NCBI GenBank assembly: GCA_018398765.1
Contig: JAHBMJ010001424.1
Location: 20,433 to 30,719, forward strand
DNA from: Chromera velia
Lineage: Eukaryota; Sar; Chromeraceae
Reading direction: 5' to 3'
Length of the DNA: 10,287 nt
Positions 6,902-10,287 of this stretch are shown one piece after another (within the stretch, counting starts at the first letter, position 1; each line of letters starts with the position of its first letter). The notes beneath the pieces were generated by a model, which did not search any database, was not told where the DNA came from, and saw only the letters and a list, made by a program, of their open reading frames with translations. Made by a program: the position numbers and the translations under genes.

Positions 6902-7170
6902 GTGTGTCTGTACGTGTGTGTGTCTGTACGTGTGTGTGTCTGTACGTGTGCGTGCGTGTGTGTGTGTGTGTGTGTGTGGAGTGAGCGTTCTCCTTGATTT
7001 TCGATGACTATTGGCTTCCTGTTTTCCTTCCTTGTTGCCGTCCTCCCCTGCAGTCCTGCGGAAAACCGCAACCGGACGAGGTGGACGAAGGGGGCGGAGG
7101 GGGAAGGGGAAAGCCGGGGGGAGCCCCCCCTCCCGTCCCTCCAGGGGGAAAGAGGGGGTCGCAGTCGTAG
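28..7170 (+). CDS. CK1: Casein kinase 1 family Ser/Thr protein kinase, spliced, 5'-partial
   Basis: Joined exons (28-100, 462-504, 759-881, 1469-1595, 1979-2075, 2474-2574, 3200-3259, 3772-3885, 4175-4287, 4760-4898, 5243-5262, 5440-5626, 6255-6306, 6550-6592, 7054-7170) give 468 residues and one stop. Seen in order: hinge [26 protein letters not shown], catalytic loop [31 protein letters not shown] in place of the usual APE motif, [18 protein letters not shown] and a C-lobe ending in DWV. The SIN and LPWQGL signatures are diagnostic of CK1, a monomeric kinase that phosphorylates Ser/Thr, often next to acidic or already phosphorylated residues. The glycine loop and catalytic lysine lie upstream of the window. 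Departures from typical CK1 are [10 protein letters not shown] where most have DFGLAKKYRD, and a long insert before DFG. The kinase assignment is very secure; the tail after 4898 is a phase-consistent model without homology support. Confidence 0.93.
101..461 (+). other. Intron, 361 nt
   Basis: Starts GTCGGTCCGT and ends CATGCAG. It is pyrimidine-rich, with a T12 run at 426-437 near the acceptor. The small open frames across it continue neither flanking exon. No other feature seen. Confidence 0.88.
462..504 (+). CDS. CK1: CK1 exon: helix D/E ([14 protein letters not shown])
   Basis: This 43-nt exon completes the split Arg codon, then reads [14 protein letters not shown], matching the CK1 segment (R/K)FSLKTVLLLADQM. 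It ends exactly at a codon boundary before the donor GTCCGT at 505. Confidence 0.95.
505..758 (+). other. Intron, 254 nt
   Basis: Begins with tandem GTCC repeats (505-518) and ends GATGCAG. A candidate branch-point TTGAC lies at about 742-746, a short way before the acceptor. Pyrimidine-rich, with no other feature. Confidence 0.85.
759..881 (+). CDS. CK1: CK1 exon: catalytic loop HRDIKPDN
   Basis: Reads [20 protein letters not shown], then [29 protein letters not shown] contains the catalytic Asp, the loop Lys and the Mg-binding Asn. The end at 881 (donor GTCGGT at 882) is inferred because the next exon is open only when entered in phase 0. A second donor GTCTGC lies 4 nt downstream at 886. 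A donor at 854 (GTCCAA) would put a TAG at the start of the next exon and was rejected. The residues after NFLV begin a lineage-specific insert. Confidence 0.9.
882..1468 (+). other. Intron, 587 nt
   Basis: Starts GTCGGTCTGC and ends AATGCAG. The acceptor abuts a GGAT/GAAT microsatellite (1432-1464). An AT-richer stretch lies near 1140-1200. No conserved coding segment was recognised. Confidence 0.75.
1432..1464 (+). repeat. (GGAT)n/(GAAT)n microsatellite abutting a 3' splice site
   Basis: A GGAT tetranucleotide run (with one AGAT) passes into GAAT units, and the last unit merges with the TGCAG acceptor at 1464-1468. It occupies the place where a polypyrimidine tract would be expected. Confidence 0.9.
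1469..1595 (+). CDS. CK1: CK1 exon: low-complexity insert in the kinase domain
   Basis: Entered in phase 0 it reads [18 protein letters not shown] followed by [20 protein letters not shown] and TVHH, then leaves one base that completes a Gly codon with the next exon. It is rich in Gly, Ala, Asn, Ser and Pro and has no CK1 equivalent. Support comes from TGCAG before it, donor GTGGGT after it, no stop, and phase agreement on both sides. Its length (127 nt) is not a multiple of three, so skipping it would need a different donor upstream. It is probably a surface loop between strands beta7 and beta8. Confidence 0.72.
1596..1978 (+). other. Intron, 383 nt
   Basis: Starts GTGGGTCGGTCGGTCAGC and ends CTGCAG after a long TC-rich tract (about 1940-1973), a conventional polypyrimidine tract. 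A short purine patch (1820-1856) rich in AAAGA lies inside. No coding potential recognised. Confidence 0.82.
1979..2075 (+). CDS. CK1: CK1 exon: end of insert and DFG motif
   Basis: Two bases finish a Gly codon, then the frame reads [19 protein letters not shown] and [21 protein letters not shown] matches CK1 strand beta8 plus the Mg-binding DFG. The preceding acidic and glycine-rich residues belong to the insert. Most CK1 proteins have Ala after DFGL; here it is Val. Donor GTACGT at 2076. Confidence 0.93.
2076..2473 (+). other. Intron, 398 nt, ending in a TG-rich tract
   Basis: Starts GTACGT. The last 50 bases are a degenerate GTGTGT/GTGCCT tract that runs into the GTGCAG acceptor, with no pyrimidine tract in between. 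No other feature seen. Confidence 0.85.
2474..2574 (+). CDS. CK1: CK1 exon: activation segment with SIN motif
   Basis: Reads [18 protein letters not shown], then [28 protein letters not shown] and SIN are the CK1 activation-loop and P+1 signatures; SIN replaces the APE of other kinases. One base is left for the next Glu/Gly junction. Donor GTCGGT at 2575. Confidence 0.96.
2575..3199 (+). other. Intron, 625 nt
   Basis: Starts GTCGGTCGGTCTGC and ends TTTGCAG. A long open frame across its second half (through about 3190) has no CK1 similarity and is judged a chance product of T/C-rich sequence. No repeat of note. Confidence 0.85.
3200..3259 (+). CDS. CK1: CK1 exon: [12 protein letters not shown] helix F
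   Basis: A 60-nt exon completing Glu and reading [19 protein letters not shown]. The EQSRRDDLE motif follows GI from the previous exon exactly as in CK1; the Asp pair anchors the catalytic loop through helix F. Donor GTGGGC at 3260. Confidence 0.96.
3260..3771 (+). other. Intron, 512 nt
   Basis: Starts GTGGGC and ends GATGCAG. It contains a GA run (3448-3463) followed by a G-rich patch (3479-3498). Otherwise pyrimidine-rich, with no coding segment recognised. Confidence 0.85.
3772..3885 (+). CDS. CK1: CK1 exon: LPWQGL region
   Basis: Completes Gly and reads [17 protein letters not shown], then [26 protein letters not shown] followed by a Lys/Glu-rich helix is characteristic of CK1. The donor GTCAGT at 3886 gives GFPSAFVEYL across the junction, matching CK1 GFPxEFxxYL spacing without a gap. 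A donor closer to the general eukaryotic consensus, GTAAGG at 3910, is also in phase but would add eight residues. Confidence 0.94.
3886..4174 (+). other. Intron, 289 nt
   Basis: Starts GTCAGTCAG and ends TTCGCAG, the only CGCAG among the well-anchored introns. It contains a (GAGT)n run at 3946-3970. Confidence 0.85.
3946..3974 (+). repeat. (GAGT)n microsatellite
   Basis: About six to seven GAGT units inside an intron, ending in a diverged GACTGAG. On the opposite strand it produces a short artificial frame of repeated SLTH units. Confidence 0.9.
4175..4287 (+). CDS. CK1: CK1 exon: C-lobe helices
   Basis: Reads [20 protein letters not shown], then [17 protein letters not shown]. This matches the CK1 segment YLxYxRxLxFEExPDYxxLRxLF at the end of the kinase domain. 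It ends in phase 0 before GTCAGT at 4288. Confidence 0.95.
4288..4759 (+). other. Intron, 472 nt, ending in (TG)n
   Basis: Starts GTCAGTGGTCAG. A second candidate acceptor, CTGCAG at 4555-4560, is followed by sequence that does not fit in phase. The last 45 bases are a TG microsatellite merging into the GTGCAG acceptor. Confidence 0.8.
4715..4757 (+). repeat. (TG)n microsatellite abutting a 3' splice site
   Basis: About 18 perfect TG units (4715-4750), then CGTGTGCAG, so the acceptor is the end of the repeat. No pyrimidine tract separates them. Confidence 0.95.
4760..4898 (+). CDS. CK1: CK1 exon: end of kinase fold and start of tail
   Basis: Entered in phase 0 it reads [20 protein letters not shown], then a highly charged stretch beginning [18 protein letters not shown]. 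The [10 protein letters not shown] junction resembles the CK1 terminus (GYxYDxxFDW), supporting the start. The end is less certain: GTCATC at 4899 gives phase 1 and fits the next proposed exon, while GTGGGC at 4881 would join directly to the exon at 5440 in phase 0. Confidence 0.75.
5034..5055 (+). repeat. (TTCTG)4 tandem repeat
   Basis: Four direct copies of the pentamer in the pyrimidine-rich intron, followed by a long CT-rich stretch to about 5110. Confidence 0.9.
5201..5228 (+). repeat. (TG)14 microsatellite
   Basis: Perfect TG run located 12 bases before a TTGCAG acceptor at 5237-5242. Confidence 0.95.
5243..5262 (+). CDS. CK1: Possible 20-nt tail micro-exon
   Basis: After TTGCAG, phase 1 entry from 4898 gives E-RPRGER and ends in phase 0 before GTCAGG, as the next exon needs. 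Support is phase and splice motifs only. If it is not used, the exon at 4760 can join 5440 through the GTGGGC donor at 4881. Confidence 0.3.
5440..5626 (+). CDS. CK1: Probable tail exon, basic and Cys-containing
   Basis: After GTGTGCAG the frame reads [20 protein letters not shown], then [20 protein letters not shown] and continues to SRVDQS before GTCAGT at 5627. The sequence is not simple repeat, is basic, and has three to five Cys. It leaves one base that fits the next exon in phase. No known domain recognised. A 34-nt stretch within it (5549-5582) resembles a miniature intron; removing it would shift the frame. Confidence 0.5.
5631..5674 (+). repeat. (GTCT)n microsatellite at a 5' splice site
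   Basis: About ten GTCT/GCCT units directly continuing the proposed GTCAGT donor. Translated in the exon frame it would give repeated CLSV units, which is read as artefact. Confidence 0.92.
5687..5902 (+). repeat. 26-nt direct repeat pair, spaced 190 nt
   Basis: Copies at 5687-5712 and 5877-5902 match at 24 of 26 positions. Both are a GGAAAGAAA purine block followed by GACGAYGTAGTCTGTC. Confidence 0.85.
6255..6306 (+). CDS. CK1: Possible 52-nt tail exon (frame-changing)
   Basis: Between TTTGCAG and GTCCGT. Entered in phase 1 from 5626 it reads [17 protein letters not shown] and leaves two bases. Its length is 1 modulo 3, so including or skipping it changes the frame of everything downstream; both outcomes stay open for a while. 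Motifs fit the gene's splice grammar, with no homology support. Confidence 0.42.
6307..6549 (+). other. Intron, 243 nt
   Basis: Starts GTCCGTCTGC, has a short GTCT run at 6329-6342, and ends AATGCAG. Nothing else recognised. Confidence 0.45.
6550..6592 (+). CDS. CK1: Probable 43-nt tail exon
   Basis: Between AATGCAG and a consensus donor GTGAGT at 6593. All three frames are open. With the 52-nt exon included it reads [15 protein letters not shown]; if that exon is skipped it reads [14 protein letters not shown] and leaves two bases. The splice sites are good; the frame is undecided. Confidence 0.5.
6593..7053 (+). other. Intron, 461 nt, half of it TG repeat
   Basis: Starts GTGAGT and ends CCTGCAG. 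Positions 6738-6978 are a compound CT/TG microsatellite. The rest is pyrimidine-rich. Confidence 0.6.
6738..6978 (+). repeat. Compound (TC)n-(TG)n microsatellite, about 240 bp
   Basis: A CT run (6738-6759) passes into TG with regular TC interruptions, GTGC units (6841-6858), a perfect TG run (6865-6894), then three copies of a 16-nt unit containing TGTACG (6909-6946), then TG again. Open frames on either strand here are repeat artefacts (CVCV or THTH). Confidence 0.95.
7054..7170 (+). CDS. CK1: Probable last CK1 exon (Gly/Pro-rich tail with stop)
   Basis: After CCTGCAG, phase 0 entry reads [19 protein letters not shown], then [19 protein letters not shown] and TAG at 7168-7170. Low-complexity Gly/Pro/basic tails are common after CK1 domains. 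Another frame through the same exon runs to a stop at 7709-7711 and would be used if the 52-nt exon is skipped. Confidence 0.5.
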   Translation, partial: SCGKPQPDEVDEGGGGGRGKPGGAPPPVPPGGKRGSQS

Positions 7171-7790
7171 CGCTCGAGGTCGAATAGGCAGGCAGAGAAA
7201 GACAAAGAGGACCGTTGTACAGGATGGAAGGCTTTCGTTCATTTTCAAATCAGTATGCAGCTGGAGGAGGAGGGGTAGAAACATACCCACGGAGAGGCGG
7301 AAACGGTCACAGGGCAACTCAGTGAAAGAGACGGGCAGCGGCATCGACACGGGGGCTGGTCATGCTTCTTGCATTCCCTGCCCTTCCCGTTCCTTCCTCT
7401 TTCTCCCAGGGTCGAGGGGAGCGATGAGAGGGGTGTGTGTGATGGCGGACAGGATGGCACCGAGAAGGGGCAGGGGTGTGATGGAGAGAAGGAGTACAAA
7501 AAGGGTTGGAAAAAGGGGGGACGAGACGACGGAGGAATTCGATTTGTCATTTCACTTCCTGCCCAAATGGAAGAGGTACATCTGCAGATTGCTCGCCTAC
7601 CCGTCTAGACGTCTCAGCCTGACATTGACTCTTCTGTTCCTTCGCACCTTCTTTCCGTCCCCAGTCGTCCACTTTTGCCACAGGCCCGCCGCGCCTTCAA
7701 ATGGCAGATGAGTTCTCGACGCTGCCACTGACAGTTTGAGTCGCTCTTCAACTGAGACCGCCCGCCGCCCACCAGACCGCCCAGATTCTG
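7171..7790 (+). other. 3' UTR or alternative C-terminal coding region
   Basis: GC-rich, purine-rich on the + strand up to about 7560, then pyrimidine-rich. An open frame reached from the exon at 7054 ([20 protein letters not shown] onward) continues to TGA at 7709-7711. It is rich in Arg, Gly and Ser, with no recognisable domain. No AATAAA is visible. I favour untranslated sequence. Confidence 0.4.
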
Positions 7791-8154
7791 AGGAACGTCA
7801 GTGCAATGGTGATCGTTATGTATGAAATGATGTAGAAAACTAATGATAAGTATATATCATGTACCTGTACAATTTTACATTGTGGACAATTGTGGAACCA
7901 TAGTAGCTATCTAGCTACATGTACAAAAATCTCGATTTCTTATAATGTTATATCGATAATTAATTGTATTTTTGGTGGTACTATGTTCATCATATAATGT
8001 TTATAGGTTACGACCGTTACGTAGTTAACCACCATATACTGTATGATATATACTATCTCTAGCAGCCTATATACCAGGTATCTAGCGTTAATTTAACATT
8101 TCAAAACATGCAAATTGAAGGCAGATTATTCAATGATGAACCAGGGCATTCAAT

Positions 8155-8489
8155 TAGGTTAGGTTGGAACAAGTTAGGTCTAGGGGTAATTTAAAAAAAA
8201 AAAAAAAAATGGTCATTTTCATTTTTTTGTTTTTTATTTTTTTTTTCTGATGTCAAACTAAAAAATATGTTGTTTAAGTGTTGTTGATGTGTTACACGAA
8301 TCAACAAGTGTTGTTGAAGTGTTGTTATACTATTGTTTCTTTGTTATAATGATAAATGTTTGTTGTTCCACTATTATATAACTGTTGCTTTTATGTTGTA
8401 AGGTGTTGCATATGCTTGTCATGTCTTGATGGAGGTCATCATCGAAAAACAAAAAAAAAAAAAAGAAAATTGTCCTGGAGACCGTATTC

Positions 8490-8520
<31 letters not shown>

Positions 8521-8596
8521 CCCTAGGGTTAGGTTACTAGCAGGTTAGGAGACTTAGGTTAAGGTTAGTTTAGGTTTTATGTTAGTTTTAGGTTAG
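8155..8596. repeat. Degenerate AGGTT repeats flanking the inverted-repeat element
   Basis: Copies of TTAGGTT/AGGTT at 8155-8179 and 8527-8596 (TTAGGTTAAGGTTAG and variants) lie on both sides of the 8180-8526 element in the same orientation, as if the element had inserted into a pre-existing array. Confidence 0.8.
8180..8526. mobile_element. MITE-like element with terminal inverted repeats
   Basis: The left end CTAGGGGTAATTTAAAA... and the right end ...TTTTAAATTACCCCTAG are perfect inverted repeats. Each runs from CTAG through TAATTT into an A17 or T24 tract, so at least 30 bp pair. Past these tracts a weaker inverted similarity continues (GGTCATTTTC at the left, GAAAATTGTCC inverted at the right, and TGATGTCA against TGATGACC). 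If the outer TA is a target-site duplication, the element proper is 8183-8523 with GGGG termini, as in Tc1/mariner-derived MITEs. CTAG as the duplication is equally possible. It encodes no protein. The interior is T-rich with GTTGTTGAAGTG-type repetition. Confidence 0.72.
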
Positions 8597-9225
8597 AAAC
8601 CTACTCAGAGGATTATGGACAGCACAGACTAAAAAATTAAGTTTACACCTGTAAAAATGATGTTTTTCACTCAACAACTAATGAACTACCTAGAAATAAG
8701 CAAGCTGAGTGTAAGCGTAAGCGACAAACGTATGCATGAATTGAATCATCAGATCGAGCAGTAAGAGATCAGTGACTACAAGAAACCGATAAGAGACTAA
8801 AATATTATTGTCAGAACTGCTGAATGCTAGGCTGAATGTTGAAAGGAACATTGCATGTGCGTATAAGTATGCAATATAAGCTCAGGGAGCTGTAGCGTTG
8901 CTGCATGATGCCGTTTAAGTTTATGCCCATGAGATGATGCCTAGCCATCTAGCTATCATTAAAAACTGACTTTCATATACTAGTAAACATCAGCTTTTTG
9001 AATGTCATGTTCAATTAAACTTTTGAATGTGACTTTTCAATCAAAAACAACACAAAATAGACACATCATAATGCATTTTAAACATTTATCTTTATAATTT
9101 AAAAAGTGTTTTACATATCCCAACTTAATATAACGCTATAAAAATATGTACATAAAATTATGATATCACTTAGTATGATCTAGTATGATCATATTTCATA
9201 CCTGTAAGAATCGTATCCTTGCAAT

Positions 9226-9251
9226 TTAGGTTAGTAACCGACTTAAACCGA

Positions 9252-9295
<44 letters not shown>

Positions 9296-9356
9296 ATAAC
9301 CTAACCTAGGTTTTTTTTACTTCAAGCCAAGTTCAAGGTTAGGTTAGGTTAGGTTT
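9226..9356. repeat. AGGTT arrays in opposite orientations around (TA)n
   Basis: TTTAGGTTAGTAACC at 9226-9240, AACCTAACCTAGG at 9298-9310 and four AGGTT units at 9337-9356. The middle block is inverted relative to the others, so the flanks of the TA run can pair. Confidence 0.85.
9256..9297. repeat. (TA)n microsatellite
   Basis: Alternating TA from 9256 to 9286, one GT interruption, then a few more units. Self-complementary and able to extrude as a cruciform. Confidence 0.95.
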
Positions 9357-9395
9357 AAAACCTAATTGGATACCCTATGATGAATAGTGACCATG

Positions 9396-9440
9396 TTTGA
9401 TTTGATTTGATTTGAGGTAGGGCTTAAGCTCAAATCAAAT
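9396..9440. repeat. (TTTGA)4 with hairpin
   Basis: Four TTTGA units (9396-9415). The last two form a perfect 12-bp inverted repeat with CTCAAATCAAAT at 9429-9440, around a 12-nt loop. Confidence 0.9.
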
Positions 9441-9483
9441 ATCCAGTCAGGGAGGACCTAGTGTTTAAAGACCTATCAAATAC

Positions 9484-9499
9484 GATCAAATATTTGATC
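9484..9499. repeat. 16-bp perfect palindrome
   Basis: GATCAAATATTTGATC equals its own reverse complement. It lies between the two TTTGA arrays and is built from the same TTTGA/TCAAA words. Confidence 0.93.
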
Positions 9500-9525
9500 A
9501 ATATGACTTTCAACTAGTAACCATG

Positions 9526-9575
9526 TTTGATTTGATTATATTTGATTTGATTTGATTTGATTTGATTTGATTTGA
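9526..9575. repeat. TTTGA array, second block
   Basis: Two units, a TTATA interruption, then seven perfect TTTGA units (9541-9575). It is preceded by AGTAACCATG, nearly the same as AGTGACCATG before the first block, so the two blocks look like copies about 130 bp apart. Confidence 0.9.
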
Positions 9576-9582
9576 GCTTCAA

Positions 9583-9625
9583 CCTCAAATATTTAATATT
9601 TGAGGTAAGATTTGAGGTTAACCTC
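9583..9625. repeat. Two further palindromes
   Basis: CCTCAAATAT-TTA-ATATTTGAGG at 9583-9605 is a 10-bp perfect inverted repeat with a 3-nt centre. GAGGTTAACCTC at 9614-9625 is a 12-bp perfect palindrome. Confidence 0.9.
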
Positions 9626-9930
9626 TTAGGGTTCCTCACTGAGTCACTAACTTACTGTCACTCTAATCATTTTTCTCATGACAATAGTTATCAGAACATT
9701 TCTGATGTGTGTTTCAAAAATTTAAAAAAATATATATAAAATTATAACTTATCAGTTCCGTAAAAAAAATATGCCTGTGTGGCAGTGTATATACACTAGT
9801 CACTGAGACTCACTCTAGTACTAATAGAGATTAAGAACGTAAAATTGATAGACTTGAAATTGCATATGACTTTTTGTTGATACGATAAAGTTAGAGCACG
9901 TACCAAAATTGAGGTGACAATCACTCAGCT

Positions 9931-10287
9931 TTATGGCACTTCCTTTTCCTCTTCTTCATGATCACTTTCTTCAATGTGAATCGAATCGATCGGTGGTGGG
10001 AGCTGCTGAGAGCTTTTTCTCTGGCTTTTCGGCTTTCCAGGAGTGGGTGCTCCTGGGCTTCTATTCGGTTGCGGAGAGATGACAACGGGGTGAGACGGAG
10101 AACCGCGCACACGTTTGCTATTGCTGTTGGTGTTGGAACCGTCCTGTTTCTGGGCAGCTAAGCATCCAGAGTTGGTAAGTTTGGCTACCCTCTGTGCCGC
10201 GCCAGGGCCGACAACAAGCCCCTTGTGTTGGAGGTGAATATAGAGAGGTCGGTAGCCTTCCTCACCCGGAGTGATGACTTTCTCAGG
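9931..10287 (-). CDS. Unrecognised protein, C-terminal 118 residues (5'-partial)
   Basis: The minus strand is open from the window edge to TAA (9931-9933 on +). The start lies outside. It reads PEKVITPGEEGYRPLYIHLQ, then HKGLVVGPGAAQRVAKLTNS, then a hydrophilic Ser/Asn/Pro region with SKRVRGSP, RSPGAPTPGKPKSQRK, and an acidic end HIEESDHEEEEKEVP. The first 40 residues look folded; the rest looks disordered. Basic clusters with SP and TPGK motifs resemble nuclear localisation and CDK-type phosphorylation sites, suggesting a nuclear protein. No family recognised. The + strand frames here look less protein-like. An intron within the segment cannot be excluded. It converges on the kinase gene. 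Confidence 0.6.
   Translation of the reverse strand, partial: PEKVITPGEEGYRPLYIHLQHKGLVVGPGAAQRVAKLTNSGCLAAQKQDGSNTNSNSKRVRGSPSHPVVISPQPNRSPGAPTPGKPKSQRKSSQQLPPPIDSIHIEESDHEEEEKEVP

Larger units (their letters stand above)
7790..9915. other. AT-rich repeat-laden intergenic island
   Basis: Base composition falls abruptly at about 7790 and recovers at about 9915. No open frame here is long or gene-like on either strand. The island lacks the pyrimidine bias, TGCAG and GTCNGT motifs that mark the kinase gene. It contains a MITE-like element, AGGTT arrays, a TA run, TTTGA arrays and palindromes, listed separately. It lies between two convergent genes. It could be normal intergenic DNA, a nest of old mobile elements, or DNA of another origin. 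Confidence 0.85.

Noticed and set aside
6640-7350. Minus-strand frame of 236 codons
   Set aside because: Its core is a THTH run encoded by the TG microsatellite, and it crosses an intron-exon boundary of the kinase gene in antisense.
7004-7711. Long + strand frame of 235 codons as an independent gene
   Set aside because: Its Met lies in the preceding intron and the first part is intronic pyrimidine-rich sequence. It overlaps the proposed last kinase exon in another frame. It is kept only as a possible alternative tail.
8155-8596. True telomere or chromosome end
   Set aside because: The AGGTT words are degenerate, short, internal and in mixed orientation, and gene-like sequence continues on both sides.
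9396-9575. CRISPR array
   Set aside because: The repeats are 5-nt tandem units without spacers of regular length, in eukaryotic DNA.
7790-9915. tRNA, rRNA or a transposase gene within the AT-rich island
   Set aside because: No T-loop GGTTCRANYCC box with a matching acceptor stem, no rRNA-like segment, and no frame long enough for a transposase was found by eye.

Overview
The window is eukaryotic nuclear DNA. It carries most of one intron-rich gene on the + strand for a casein kinase 1 (CK1) family protein kinase. The N-terminal lobe, with the ATP-binding glycine loop and the catalytic lysine, lies upstream of the window. Exons are short (20 to 187 nt) and introns run from about 180 to 630 nt. 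Introns are pyrimidine-rich on the sense strand and full of microsatellites. They start mostly with GTCNGT and end with TGCAG or CGCAG. This suggests a unicellular alga or protist; a chromerid-like alveolate is my best guess from general knowledge, but no organism-specific marker is visible.

Layout. Positions 28-4287 hold nine exons of the kinase domain (hinge to end of the C-lobe). Each is anchored by CK1 motifs and all join in phase. An insert of about 70 residues, rich in Gly, Ala, Asn, Ser and Pro, separates HRDIKPDN from DFGL. Positions 4760-7170 hold a C-terminal tail. Its first exon is supported by the aromatic end of the CK1 fold; the later exons rest only on splice motifs and phase. 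With every proposed exon the visible protein is 468 residues and stops at 7168-7170. Two frames remain possible for the far C-terminus, depending on a 52-nt exon.

Positions 7171-7790 look like 3' untranslated sequence or an alternative tail. At about 7790 the base composition drops sharply to AT-rich and stays so until about 9915. This island has no convincing gene. It holds a 347-bp element with terminal inverted repeats (MITE-like), degenerate AGGTT arrays in both orientations, a (TA)n run, TTTGA arrays and several perfect palindromes. From 9931 to the window end the composition recovers, and a minus-strand open frame encodes the last 118 residues of an unrecognised, probably nuclear protein with an acidic tail. 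The two genes are convergent and the AT-rich island is the spacer between their 3' ends.

No CRISPR array, tRNA, rRNA, operon or defence-like gene cluster was seen. The most unusual signals are the splice-site grammar, the microsatellites abutting acceptors, and the repeat-laden AT island.
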